From Ophioceras dolichostomum (Eukaryota; Ascomycota; Sordariomycetes; Magnaporthales; Ophioceraceae), in assembly GCA_003049485.1 (NCBI GenBank), contig PYST01000237.1, positions 34,185-60,363 on the forward strand: a stretch of 26,179 bases of DNA, read 5' to 3'. Below are positions 1 through 9,477 of the stretch, in pieces (positions within the stretch are counted from its first letter, which is position 1; each line of letters starts with the position of its first letter). Below the pieces are notes generated by a model. That model did not search any database and had not been told where the DNA came from. It was given only the letters and a program-made list of their open reading frames with translations. Position numbers and translations under genes: made by a program.

Positions 1-114
1 ACCGCGCCCCCTCTTTGCTTCAATCCCCCGCTTGCCTGCTCCCCAGGTCCGTTGATCAAGAAGACCTTTCAATTTGGCGCAGAGCTGTGGACGAAAGAGG
101 ACGAAATATTGTGA
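1..114 (+). other. Possible exon of a gene entering from the left edge (SANT/Myb-like fragment)
   Basis: Frame 1 is open from the first base to a TGA at 112-114. Its last part reads ELWTKEDEIL, which resembles the first helix of a Myb/SANT domain (W-T-x-E-D-x-x-L). A pyrimidine-rich stretch ending in CCCCAG at 42-46 could be a 3' splice site, and GTGAGC at 111-116 is a good 5' splice site, so an exon of about 47-110 is possible. Splicing to an AG at about 190 would continue the frame as R-Q-E-L-R-S-K-G, matching the L-R-x-x-G end of a fungal Myb helix 1. The sequence after that no longer resembles a Myb domain. This is inference from a very short stretch; it may be chance. Confidence 0.2.
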
Positions 115-912
115 GCACTCCCAGCCGACCTGTAAAACCACGCAGCCACGGCACTTGTCAGGAGATACGACCGCCCAACTATGCAGTAGAAGGCAAGAAC
201 TGAGATCAAAAGGCTGTGGCCAGAACGTGCCAAGGCCGTTGGTTGCAGGAGCTGATGCTGTGGCGTGGGTGATATTGATCAGCCGCCCGGAAAAAGCTGT
301 TTGTGCAAACCACAAAGAGGTGGGACAGCTCATCACAGCATGCAAGGACGCAAGCCTCGTGGTGGTTTGGGCTAGTTTGGTGAGGGATTCTTTCGCTGCC
401 CTTGCTGCTGTGCTCTCAGCCATTTCCCTCATTGGCTCGCAACTAATGTTCAAGATGGGTCCCCTCCCCTCTTCCCCAACCACCCTCCGTCAACCGGAGC
501 TTCGGGTGTGTTTAGGTACCACCCGTGGTACATCTCCCGTTGCCGAGCTGGGATGCAGCGTGGGATCAAATTCAAAAGTCTGCCTCGCTTCGCGGGCAAC
601 TCGGGGGCACAAGCTTGCTTGTGCTGGTGGTTGAGTGAGGCTCTTACCATGTTTCCCGAGCTGGGTGTATCTTTATATTGATTCTGAGGGATATATGAAC
701 GCCCTCCTCGCGGCTCCGGATTCTGGGTTGTTCCTACCAAATCTTGGTCTTTTGCCCAATCGCCGATGATATCTTGACATCTCGCTCGTCTCGGCCGATT
801 TCTACTACTTGTGCTTGTTAGACTAGTCGACATTCAGAGACTTGATTCCTGCCCCTATCACCTAGACCGAAGGCAACCACGCTCATCTCCATCTCCATCC
901 CGTAGCCTCGCA
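115..912. other. Intergenic region and 5' leader of the 913 gene
   Basis: No convincing gene is seen. The open frames on either strand here show no recognisable domain and no biased codon use. A TATA-like TATATGAA lies at 692-699, about 220 bases before the ATG at 913. Between it and the start are pyrimidine-rich stretches typical of fungal leaders (for example around 860-905). Confidence 0.5.
692..699 (+). promoter_or_regulatory. TATA-like box upstream of the secreted Cys-rich protein gene
   Basis: TATATGAA is about 220 bases before the chosen ATG. Position and match are reasonable for a fungal TATA element, but no transcript start is known. Confidence 0.3.
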
Positions 913-2146
913 ATGCTTCGGGCCGTGCTCTTGGCCCTCTGGGCCCATGGTGTTCGTGCCGAGCTTGCAATCCTTGGCTTGCACCACCCAGGCGGCATCG
1001 ACCTCGCTGGTAGCGTAGGTGACTGCACGAGCGCACTTGCAGGTCAGTTCGCTCGCCTCGCCCCCTGAACGTTCGTCTAGATGCTTACATCGAGATGCTG
1101 ACCTGGCGATAGTGGTCGATTACTGCTTTGTGCAGACGGACTTCACGGTGCAGCCTACGGCTTCACAGAAGTCATGCCTCTGCTGTGTTGGGACTTCTAA
1201 CATCAGTCCCGTATACAGCAGCTGTGCTAGCTACTTGACCTCGGCCCTGCCGGCCGAGACTGACTTATACACTGGTACAGCTCCCCTGCTTCTCCATGAC
1301 ACGGGTGTCGGCTCTCCCTTAGAGTGATGACTGACTTCACAACGAGATGAATAGTGAACAGCGGTTTTGCATCGTATTGCTCTGTTGCTGGGACGGCCCC
1401 ATGCCGCGGGGGGAGTGGAAGCACCACCCCAACCACCACAGGAACTGGATTCATCACAACCGGAACGAGCACTGCAAAGGCCTCGGTCACCTATCCTCCC
1501 GCCTGCGACTCCATGGACTCGATGGTCTTTTCTTGTGAGAGAGCGACTCCCTCTTTCACCTCGCTGGCTGCGTCTGAGCAAGCAAAATGCATCTGGTAGG
1601 TGAAGCCCGAGCTGCAAGCACCAGTATTGGCCTAAGCTGCTCATGACAAGAGACCTGATATTGACGCATATGGTAAAACATGCAGCTACAATACCAGGGA
1701 CAATAGCTTCACAACCAAGTACGACAGCTTTGCGACAACCTGCATCTCGTGGATCAAGACGGAAGTCCCGACCTTGTACACCAGTAAGCCCGATGCCCAG
1801 TCCCCTTCCATGCATATTCGAAGCCGGCGGTCGAAGGTGAGGTGTCCGGGGAAATCACATCACTGACCAAGGCGTGGCATATCCGTCAAAAGGCGTGTCG
1901 GCCTGGACCACATTCTGCGCCAGACGATCTCCCGACGTGACCGACCCCTTCACTGTCCCGACGGTGACGCCTTCTGTCTCTTCCACGCGCCGCACCACGA
2001 CCACCACGGCCGTTCCCACCTTGAACCCGAACACGGTCAGATCGTCGACTCGCTCAGCCCCGGCAGCCCAGGTCATGCCGTCCGGGCCTCTGGTCTGGAT
2101 GGCACAGGCACTGACCTACGTCCTGTCGTTTTTCTTCCTTGTGTGA
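913..2146 (+). CDS. Secreted Cys-rich, probably GPI-anchored protein with a duplicated Cys module (5 exons)
   Basis: Proposed exons are 913-1042, 1113-1274, 1355-1595, 1686-1783 and 1893-2146. All junctions keep frame and give 294 residues. Introns of 70-109 nt have GT...AG ends; CTGAC branch sites are visible before the acceptors of introns 1, 2 and 4. Residues 1-16 form a short signal peptide (hydrophobic LLALWAHGVRA, likely cut after A16). Fourteen cysteines fall mainly in two similar modules: C38-x9-C48-x16-C65-L-C67 ... C81-x24-C106, and C148-x9-C158-x17-C176-I-C178 ... C197-x21-C219. A Gly/Ser/Thr linker (about 116-137) separates them. A Ser/Thr/Pro-rich stalk (about 220-270) leads to a hydrophobic C-terminus (about 276-294), typical of a GPI-anchor signal. 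The CLC/CICY...C...Y...FC pattern recalls a widespread class of ascomycete cell-surface proteins; function is unknown. Start and exons are inferred, not transcript-proven. Confidence 0.72.
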
Positions 2147-2493
2147 GCTTTCAAGGCATTGGATGGTTTGCTTTCTTTGGATTCGCAATGTACGTGGTTT
2201 GCTTTTGATGATACACACGAGGGAGGAGGAAAAGAGAGAGAAACGAGGAGGACTGGGTATCGATGCCCTAATGGGTAATTTCCGTACATGAATTGTGCTT
2301 CGCAGTTTGTGGATTTCCCGGCCAGGCTTATTCTGTTCAGCACTGCACTGTTCATCCGCAAAAGTAGTGGCCCTACCTTCGCAGGAAGGGGTCAAATCAT
2401 AGTAGTTTTCGACACAGAATGATCAAGCGAGGCAAGTATGCCATGGGTATAATGCTGCTATTTGGGTCCGCATTTGCTCAACCATGTTCACAT
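2147..2493. other. Convergent 3' regions of the Cys-rich protein and TGT genes
   Basis: About 350 bases between two stop codons that face each other. Purine-rich on the plus strand around 2220-2250. No gene or recognisable element is seen. Confidence 0.6.
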
Positions 2494-4029
2494 CTATTCT
2501 TGTGCTAGATCTATACCAACTCTCTTGAGAGCATCAACAGCCCATGATGGACAGTCGGCACTGTTTGCGTACAGATCGGCGAAGAAGCCGCGTACAAAGC
2601 GCGGGAACTCATCGGCTATGATGGCCTGCCTAACCTGTGCCATAAGGTTGAGCTGGTAGAACACGTTGTGCATTGTGAGCAGGTGGGCAGCGACCGTCTC
2701 CTTAGACGCGTTGTGATGCACAAACGCACGTGTGGCGCCGATGCCGCCCTCACTTTTGGGCCGGCAGGTGACGCACCCGCAGCCGTCTTCGATGGGACCG
2801 AAGTCGGTTGCAAATGAGTCACTCCGCATGTTGAGCATGCCGTGGCGGGTGATGGCGTTGCCGAAGCGCGCGGTGCGGGTCGGCCAGACGCAGTCAAACA
2901 TGTCGGCGCCGAGCGCGACGCTCACGACCAGGTCCTCCGGGTAACCGATGCCCATGACGTAGCGCGGCTTGAGGTCGGGGAGCAAGGCTGTGCAGGTCTC
3001 GACGACACGGCAGTAGTCGTCCTTAGCCTCACCTCCGCTCAGGCCTCCGATGGCGATGCCAGGCGTGTCACGCTCCAGCATGGCGAGTGTACACTCGCGG
3101 CGCATGTCAAGGTCCAGGCCGCCCTGGATGATGCAGAAGAGGTTTTGCGACTCCGGCTTTTTGTGCGACGCGATGCAGCGGTCGAGCCAGCGTACGCTGC
3201 GCTCCATGGCCTCGCGCATGCGCACCGCGTCCGGCGAAGTGGTGACCAGGACGTCATCCAACTGCATCATGATATCCGATCCGATGCTGTTCTGAAGCGA
3301 CATCGAGTGCTCCGGCGTGAGCAGCATGGGAGAGCCATCGTGGGGGCTCAGGAAGCGCACGCCCTCTTCGGTGATGGTGGCAAGCCGGAGCAGCGACACC
3401 ATTTGAAACCCGCCGCTGTCAGTCAGGAGATTATGCTTCCATCCCTGGAGCCGGTGTGCCCCGCCCACGGCGTCGAGGACCGCCTGGCCGGGCTTGAGAC
3501 CGAGGTGGTATGTGTTGTTAAGGCAGAGGCGACAGCTGGTTTCTTCCAACTGCTGCGGCGTCAGTCCCTTGAGTGACGCTTGTGTGGCCACGGGCATGAA
3601 CACTGGCAGGTTGACGGGGCCATGGGGGAGCGTCAGGATGGATGCGCGGGCTCGGGAAGTCTGGGGAGGAAGGCTGTTAACGATGGTGCCGAAATAGGTG
3701 GTAGGTACTGATGTGGTAAGGAAGACAGAGATGAGGTCACATGCACCGGGGTGCAGTTTGACTGAACATGCTACCGAGGATGTATAGTAGTGCCAAATAT
3801 ACGACACTACGTATCGTACTTCAGCGGACAACTTGAATTCAAGTCTGAGTCATTTCAAATCAGGTCAAGTCGAGTCCAAAGTGCCGATAAGCGGAAATGC
3901 GGATGGACGTCGGCCGCTAACTTTATGTCAGGAAATACGGCAACTCACCGAACAACGAGCGACAAGCTCGAATGTGAGAGCCCCGTGTGTCGCCGACAAT
4001 TTGGTGCCAGGGACGGTAACCGATGCCAT
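2494..4029 (-). CDS. QTRT1: Queuine tRNA-ribosyltransferase catalytic subunit 1 (TGT), two exons
   Basis: The enzyme exchanges guanine 34 of tRNAs with GUN anticodons for queuine; in eukaryotes it acts as a heterodimer with QTRT2. Exon 1 is 4029-3949 and exon 2 is 3660-2494 (minus strand), giving 415 residues, close to the roughly 400 of animal QTRT1. Exon 1 supplies the family N-terminus (ALTFELVARCS), spliced in phase 0 to TSRARASILTLPH. The donor is GTGAGT and the acceptor is pyrimidine-rich CCCCAG, with an intron of 288 nt. Visible sites: D108 in TDSGGFQ, the nucleophile D283 in MFDCVWPTR, and the zinc ligands C321, C323, C326 (GCGCVTC) with H358 (TMHN). An ATG at 4047 would add six residues and 4125 would add 32; 4029 is chosen because it best fits family length. 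Reading exon 2 straight upstream to an ATG at 3831 gives a wrong N-terminus, as that stretch is intron. Confidence 0.96.
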
Positions 4030-5051
4030 CCTTCGGGCCGCCAACATTCCCTCCACCTCGCAATCAGCACTTTGTGCCCACTCTGGCACTCTGGGACCCG
4101 AAAAAAATCTGTCCTGGGCGAGCACCGGATGGTCCGCGAGGCGAGGTAGTAAGAGTCAGGAAGCTGTGCCAAGTTGCGAGAATCTGTGTCCGCTCTTGCC
4201 GCTCTGGTGTGGAAGAGACACGACCCGGGAGCTGAGAGAAAAGTACCAATGTGATGGTGGGGCTAGTCATAAAGCGGCACGGCGATTGACTTGCTTCTCC
4301 CACATATTTTTCCCCTTCTCCTTATTCCTCCTGTAATAAGGCTGCAGACTGTCGCAACGCAGTGCCCGAGTCGCTGGGAGTCCCACTAGAAAACGCCGGA
4401 AAATAATAGCATTCCACTTTTCTTGCTAGGGTCGTCCTTGCTTTTAGGACTATTTTTCTTCTTTTCTGGCGGGGATACCGTCTCTATCGCCGATGCGGAT
4501 TCAGAGAGCTGAGGACTCGATTGCCATCCCACGCTTTTCTTGGCACACAGATTGTGGTCGAGTTGGAGTTGATAAAAAGAAAGACGATGGCCCTCTGTTA
4601 ATGCCAAGGCGTATCTCGCATTCTTAGTCTTGCCCCAGGCCACCTGGGTCGGGCTGATTGGTCCCCGACAGCCCAACATGCGGCGTGGAAAAGGGATGAT
4701 CCTGGACGGCGAGGCTCAAGACCGCCAACCCAATCTTGCCAAATTCCATCACCGACGATATGGTCCAGCTCATATGACCAACTACCATATCTTCCATCTA
4801 TTTCCTTGGTTGGAAGGGCTCAGCCTGCGTCACGCTACCCCCCAACATGGGCAGCATTGGCGGGGCGGCAGGGTAGATTGCATTTGCATGCCGCCCGCCC
4901 AATACCCGCCAATTGCTTACCCTCCTCTTCGCCATCACTCCGCTATCACAAGCCGTGTCGCTTCTTGGTAGCTTGGCCTGGGCTTGTCCAGGTCTCCTTT
5001 TCTTGCCTGTGACAGGCTCAGCACCCAGGCAGGCTGCTCGTACGTAGGACT

Positions 5052-5078
5052 CCAACAGTGCCAGCAGTGCCAACAGTG
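5052..5078. repeat. 9-bp tandem repeat, three units
   Basis: Units CCAACAGTG, CCAGCAGTG and CCAACAGTG follow each other directly, with a degenerate start of a fourth at 5079. The middle unit differs by one base. Confidence 0.85.
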
Positions 5079-5747
5079 CCAACCAGGACAATGAGGGAGA
5101 GACGATGGCCCAAAAGGTGTCCTCGTCGCGGCGTGGCTGTACCCGCCACACACCATAATTTCCAAATGTGAATTTGCCTCTGGCTTTGCCTCACTCTCCT
5201 TTGCGAACTCGCATACGGGAGGGGCAGGATGGACCAACACCTTAATTCCTTCAAACTTGGGGTTCCCATGGCGGCCGGCACGCACCTTCCCACGCTATTT
5301 TCTCGCGGTCCCGTCTGGTCTGGTCCGGTCTCTTAAAGGGCGGCCAAGTACCTAGCTTCCAGGTTGAAGTGGATGGAAGCGGCCTCCGTTCAGGTTTATT
5401 TCCGTCCACATCATTCCAGTTCAATCCAAGCACCATCTTACAGGCGCACTTGCTTGGCCCTGTGCTGTGTGGTGGGGCATTAACATGAAAAGCCCAGCAA
5501 AAGCAACACGCACCTAACAACCAGCTTCAGAGAGGCAGGCGTCAGCCGTGGCAGCCCGTGACAGCCACAAATAAGAGTCAACGAATTTTTCTCTTTCACT
5601 AACATGGGCACCCCGGTGGGCGATTCTCGACTAGTCGGTCGCCAATTCCTAACTAAAGACGCCCACGGGACTTATTCGGCACACCTGCCGCACTTACAAC
5701 TCCCTGCTAAGTGCCCAAGCATTCGCCCAGTCGACTCGCGCCTTGCC

Positions 5748-5753
5748 TTATAA
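5748..5753 (+). promoter_or_regulatory. TATA-like element upstream of the 2EXR gene
   Basis: TTATAA lies about 200 bases before the ATG at 5954 and is followed by a long C/T-rich leader, a common arrangement in fungal promoters. Function is inferred from position only. Confidence 0.3.
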
Positions 5754-5953
5754 CTGGGCAAACTTTCCCCCCTTCCTTCTTACTTCCGAAGTACCTACCA
5801 GGTACCTTCCCACCTTCCTACCTTTATCTATCGACCTACGCCTACTCCTTCCTTCCTCTTTCATCTGCGTATACCTGCTCCTTGCCTCGCTGCTCTTTCA
5901 TAGGGCTTTAGAGAGGTGAAGGCGAAAGATATCGACAACTTAGCGTTGTCATA

Positions 5954-6754
5954 ATGGCGACCTTCGACCTGTTCTCCTACCTCCCTGCTGAACTTCGCCT
6001 CCACATCTGGCGACAGAGCTTCCAGCCTCGAGCTGTCGAAGTCAGGTACCTCCCCGAGAAGGACCAGTGCTGCACCATCACCAAACCTCCTGTTGTACTT
6101 CAGGTCTGTCAGGAGGCCAGGGAAGAAGCACTGAGACATTACCACCTCGCGTTCGGGACAAAGTCACACAATGCCACTATCTACTTCAACCCGAACATCG
6201 ACGTCCTCTACCTCCCTCGTCACCGGCCCATGGGCTATGACGAGACCTCGAGGGACTTCCCCAGCTACATCCCGCACACGGCAGAGCATATTCGGGCACT
6301 GGCCGTCGACCACGTGCTCCCGGACATTAAGAGGCCCTGGGAGACCTACAACAAGCTGCGTCTGATGATGAGCCTGCCGAACCTGAAGGAGGCTTACATG
6401 ATCATCTCGACGGAGTCGGGCGACGGCGAGGCGGTTGCCGGCGCGGAGATCGAGCTGATCGATCCCAAGGAGGACCAGGAGGCCATCTTGCGGCTGATGG
6501 GCGCTATCGAGGAGACGTTCTCGCATGAGATTAGCGAGATCGCCGTCGACAAGGATGAGCTCGATCTCAAACACGACTTGGCTCTTGACGACACGGTCAT
6601 CGAGCACGATGTTTCGTCGACACACCTCTCGGCAACCCAACGTCAACAACATGACCAGTACCAGCAGCAGCAGCTGTCATTCCCGATTCTGGTCCCCAAA
6701 GCGAAGATTTCCCATGGATGGGAGAAACATAGGGCCTTGGTCAAATGCGTTTGA
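5954..6754 (+). CDS. 2EXR-domain protein, function unknown
   Basis: A single-exon gene of 266 residues. Residues 4-25 (FDLFSYLPAELRLHIWRQSF) match the opening of the 2EXR family: F-x-x-L-P-x-E-L-R-x-x-I-W. The family pattern continues through PRAVEV, PPVVLQVCQEAREEAL (about 46-61), and a Tyr/Phe-rich stretch with NPNIDVLYLP (about 78-90). 2EXR proteins are very numerous in filamentous ascomycetes and have no established biochemical role. The C-terminal third is acidic (about 155-220) followed by a Gln-rich run (about 228-240), likely less ordered. No signal peptide or membrane segment is visible. The ATG sits in a good context (ATAATGGCG) at the end of a C/T-rich leader. Confidence is high that it is a gene; the domain call is from memory of the motif. 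Confidence 0.87.
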   Translation: MATFDLFSYLPAELRLHIWRQSFQPRAVEVRYLPEKDQCCTITKPPVVLQVCQEAREEALRHYHLAFGTKSHNATIYFNPNIDVLYLPRHRPMGYDETSRDFPSYIPHTAEHIRALAVDHVLPDIKRPWETYNKLRLMMSLPNLKEAYMIISTESGDGEAVAGAEIELIDPKEDQEAILRLMGAIEETFSHEISEIAVDKDELDLKHDLALDDTVIEHDVSSTHLSATQRQQHDQYQQQQLSFPILVPKAKISHGWEKHRALVKCV

Positions 6755-7618
6755 CCGAGAAGCGGTGGCAGGCAGTTAGTTGCGCGATAGCTAGGGCGTC
6801 TTAGTCGGGAGGCAGAGAGGCTCCTGTGCAATGCTTTCTATTGGGACTCCTGGGAACTTATCCGGCTCTCTTTGGGGTGAAAACGGCGTTTAGGGCTTCG
6901 AGAACTGGAATCGAATTGGACTGGGTGGGCGAGCTGGGCAGGCCTGCCCATCTAGACCGGAACTTCTGGCTTGTTTGATATTATGTACTGTACTTGTCTG
7001 CGGACTCCTTGAGATACCACTTGATTGCGAAATGACCTAATGCACATCATCAAACTACCTCCCTACCAGCTCAGTTGGTTAACAGGTTGCGAAGCTGCGA
7101 GCAGTGGATTCACAACCAGCAAACAGTCTGGTCCCTCGCTGTCCTCGCCTAGTGGCCCTGTTTGTAGGGCATTGCGGCTGATACTCTCCTCCGATCTTGA
7201 CGACTTGCTCACTCTGGAAATGCGGTTCAACTCTATGCATTTTTATGCCGACGAGACGGGAGAAATGGAGGGGCCCTCGCGTTGCCTCCCTTGCTCACCA
7301 CCTGAAGTGTTCACCACATCGTGCATAGATACTAGGTTTCCCAACCGAGCCAGCTGATATTAATACCGGCGGAATCTTAAGCGATCAAGCAAGATGCAAT
7401 CAGTTTTCCAACCCAGCTTTTGTTAGCGGCGAGGTATTTCGAAATTTTGGATGCTTCAATTCAAGCTGGACGACGTCGAGGGTGGAGTCGCCCAGTGTGC
7501 ACGGACCTCCAGTAGTAACTCATCGGAAGCTTGCCCAGCTCCGAGGATTTTTCATGTCGTGCAATTGAATACCAACATCAAACAGAGTCGCGTTCCGAGG
7601 GAACCAGGGAGACGAGCC
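6755..7618. other. Intergenic region between the 2EXR and MRP51 genes
   Basis: About 860 bases holding the 3' region of the 2EXR gene and the promoter and leader of MRP51. The MRP51 frame is open back to an ATG at 7451, but that stretch (7451-7618) shows no similarity to the family and is treated as leader. No other gene is seen. Confidence 0.6.
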
Positions 7619-9004
7619 ATGGCAGCGCAGCCCATGTCTCCGGGAGGAGCCCTTCTACGGTCCTCCCGGATGTTTTCTCTTCCCTCGCCATTACCAATGC
7701 CCGCCCATTCCACTGCCACCGGCAATGTGAACCGCTCTCTCACCGGTACGAGACCCTTCCCGACCTACCAAGCAGTCACGACGCCGACATCATCGCGCCT
7801 CCGTGGCGACTGGGGCTTCAAGCGGTCTTTCCCGCTCAAGTCTACCATTAGGTCGTCCACACCGGCCATCCGAGTCAAGGGCATCGACACGATCGAGCAA
7901 GTCTCCGATTTCACCTCGGCAACGGACCACTCCCTGACGCTGGAGAAGTTCCAGGACATGAACATTCCAATGGTCATGCCCGTGCGCAAGGAAGATGCTT
8001 TGATAGCCCCGCGGCGCTCCGTGTTCGAGGAAGACGGCGACGTGACCGTCGTTGACCCGGCCGACAGGGCTCGCCTCATGACGAAGCGCTGGAAATTCTC
8101 GGGGCCCTGGCTTTTCGGTCTGATGGAGGGTGAGTTCCAGACATACCTCAAGGACCAGGTCAGACCGCGCCGGGCCGAATTCAGGCAGTGGCTCAGGCCC
8201 AAAATCGCGCTTGCGAAAAACGAGGACGCTGCCGCGGCCGCACAAGCCTCGGGCGCCGAGCCGCCCCCTACCCTGTCGGCGGAGGATATCACGGAGCAGG
8301 ACATCGTGGAATATCTGCGGGAGAGCCGGAAGGATCGCGCGGATATGTTCAAGGTTGTCGGAGAATTTCTGGATCTGGCCCCGATCAGCCGGGCAAAGCA
8401 CGTTTTCGAGCCCGGCCAAACACTGCGCCATCAAGGTCCCACAAACCCATACGCAGACTCAGGCCCGCCGATGTCGCACCCCTCGGCCGGCATCTCATAC
8501 CTCCGGACGGGGGCCTTCTTCGAAAACCACCCGCTCTACGGGCCCCAGAAGAAGCGCACGCACGTCGAGGCCAGAGTGCTCGTCTCCAGGCTCGCCGCGC
8601 GACACCCGACGCAGAAGCTGGGGCTTGGCGGCTTCGTGGTCCCGCAACCGCGGGGAGACAGCATGGAGAACCAGAGGGGGTCGGCATCCAAGCTCTTCAA
8701 CCCCGACGAGCTGGGCGGAAAGAAGCTGTACGTCGAACCGGTCGCGGCCACGGTCGATTCCAAGGGCAACATCCAGCTGCAGGTGGAGGCCAAGGACTTC
8801 TATGCCGAATCCGTCGCGAAGGAGCTGTTGGGGGAAAAGATCAACTTCGACGCGGAGAGATATCGGACTTCGTCGTTCTCCGGCCGTCGGAGGCTTCCGG
8901 TTGTGGGAGAGAGGTTGGGCTCGAGGCGATTCGCAAACAGCCGGGCCGATGGCAACTTTGGCTATGGCCTCGGTCGCTCTGATGGCCCGCGTGCTACACC
9001 TTAA
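7619..9004 (+). CDS. MRP51: Mitochondrial small-subunit ribosomal protein Mrp51 (bS1m)
   Basis: A single-exon gene of 461 residues for a fungal mitoribosome small-subunit protein. In yeast Mrp51 has been tied to translation of mitochondrial mRNAs through their 5' leaders. The family signature is clear: LRGDWGFKRSFPLKS at about 61-75, followed by STPAIRVKGIDTIEQVSDF and DHSLTLEKFQDMNIP (to about 117). A central helical region (about 160-265) includes a low-complexity Ala patch. A conserved HPSAGISYLRT block is at about 283-293, and the basic C-terminus resembles other fungal members. The N-terminus is rich in Ser, Arg and Pro with few acidic residues, consistent with mitochondrial import. The start at 7619 has a strong context (GCCATGG); a second Met at residue 6 (SPGGALLRSSRMFSLP follows) is an alternative. 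The next gene on the same strand encodes a cytosolic ribosomal protein; there is no evidence of cotranscription. Confidence 0.93.
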   Translation: MAAQPMSPGGALLRSSRMFSLPSPLPMPAHSTATGNVNRSLTGTRPFPTYQAVTTPTSSRLRGDWGFKRSFPLKSTIRSSTPAIRVKGIDTIEQVSDFTSATDHSLTLEKFQDMNIPMVMPVRKEDALIAPRRSVFEEDGDVTVVDPADRARLMTKRWKFSGPWLFGLMEGEFQTYLKDQVRPRRAEFRQWLRPKIALAKNEDAAAAAQASGAEPPPTLSAEDITEQDIVEYLRESRKDRADMFKVVGEFLDLAPISRAKHVFEPGQTLRHQGPTNPYADSGPPMSHPSAGISYLRTGAFFENHPLYGPQKKRTHVEARVLVSRLAARHPTQKLGLGGFVVPQPRGDSMENQRGSASKLFNPDELGGKKLYVEPVAATVDSKGNIQLQVEAKDFYAESVAKELLGEKINFDAERYRTSSFSGRRRLPVVGERLGSRRFANSRADGNFGYGLGRSDGPRATP

Positions 9005-9316
9005 CTCATGGACTATGGATCTGAGTGAAAGAAGCTGGAAACTTGCTACGCACTTTGTACAGTATTATGAAGCTGGTGCCCATCGCCGACCTACTTTGAC
9101 ATACCTTGTACCTACAGCCCTGTATACAAAAAGACCAATTTCCTTAAAAATTACATCATGAATCACTAGCTACTCGATGCATTCTCGTAACCTTTTACTG
9201 TGGTAATTGTCTGACCGAACTCGTCGTGGAGCCGGAGGTGCTTTTAGAGATTGCAGCGTAATCACCGTTCCGCGTCCAGGTGCCAGCCAGGTGTTTGCGA
9301 GCTTGGACCAACGGCG

Positions 9317-9322
9317 CACGTG
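9317..9322. promoter_or_regulatory. E-box CACGTG (Cbf1-type site) upstream of eS17
   Basis: CACGTG lies 156 bases before the eS17 ATG. Cbf1-type factors bind this palindrome and have been linked to ribosomal protein genes in Candida albicans. A role here is inference. Confidence 0.4.
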
Positions 9323-9355
9323 AATGTTCTGGGCGGAGCCCCGCTCTGCTCGATT

Positions 9356-9362
9356 ACCCTAA
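9356..9362. promoter_or_regulatory. Telomere-box ACCCTAA (Tbf1-type site) upstream of eS17
   Basis: ACCCTAA (TTAGGGT on the other strand) lies 116 bases before the eS17 ATG and 33 bases after the CACGTG. Tbf1-type binding sites of this kind are known in ribosomal protein promoters of several fungi. The pairing supports a regulatory role but is not proof. Confidence 0.45.
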
Positions 9363-9477
9363 CTCAACACACCAAAAATCTTCAGCCGAATAATCTCAAC
9401 TGGACCATCGCGACGACCTTTCTCCTGTTATCTTTCAGCCATATCCCTCCGCGCCGCCGTCGTGAAATACCGTCAAA

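Larger units (their letters stand above)
4030..5953. other. Divergent intergenic region between TGT and the 2EXR gene
   Basis: About 1.9 kb with no convincing gene on either strand; the open frames lack domains and coding bias. It must carry both promoters. Visible items are an ATTGG (inverted CCAAT) at 4656-4660, a short 9-bp tandem repeat at 5052-5078, and a pyrimidine-rich leader before the 2EXR start (about 5755-5890) with a TATA-like element at 5748-5753. Confidence 0.6.
9005..9477. other. Intergenic region with the eS17 promoter
   Basis: About 470 bases. It holds the MRP51 3' region and, in its second half, a CACGTG at 9317-9322 and ACCCTAA at 9356-9362 upstream of eS17. A C/T-rich leader precedes the ATG. 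No other gene is seen. Confidence 0.65.

Noticed and set aside
74..634. 186-codon open frame on the plus strand
   Set aside because: No family resemblance, runs through a probable promoter, and overlaps an equally plausible open frame on the other strand.
3661..3831. TGT N-terminus read from the ATG at 3831
   Set aside because: It replaces a conserved segment by unrelated residues; the spliced exon 1 at 3949-4029 restores the family sequence with good splice sites.
4386..4679. 97-codon open frame on the minus strand upstream of TGT
   Set aside because: No recognisable domain and no good start context; composition fits intergenic sequence.
7055..7125. A tRNA-like stretch (CAGCTCAGTTGGTTAACAG resembles a D arm)
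   Set aside because: No pairing D stem, no anticodon arm and no GGTTCRA T-loop at the right distance, and no acceptor stem can be formed.
7451..7618. In-frame N-terminal extension of MRP51 from an ATG at 7451
   Set aside because: The extra residues show no likeness to the family, and the ATG at 7619 has a strong context and fits the known N-terminus.
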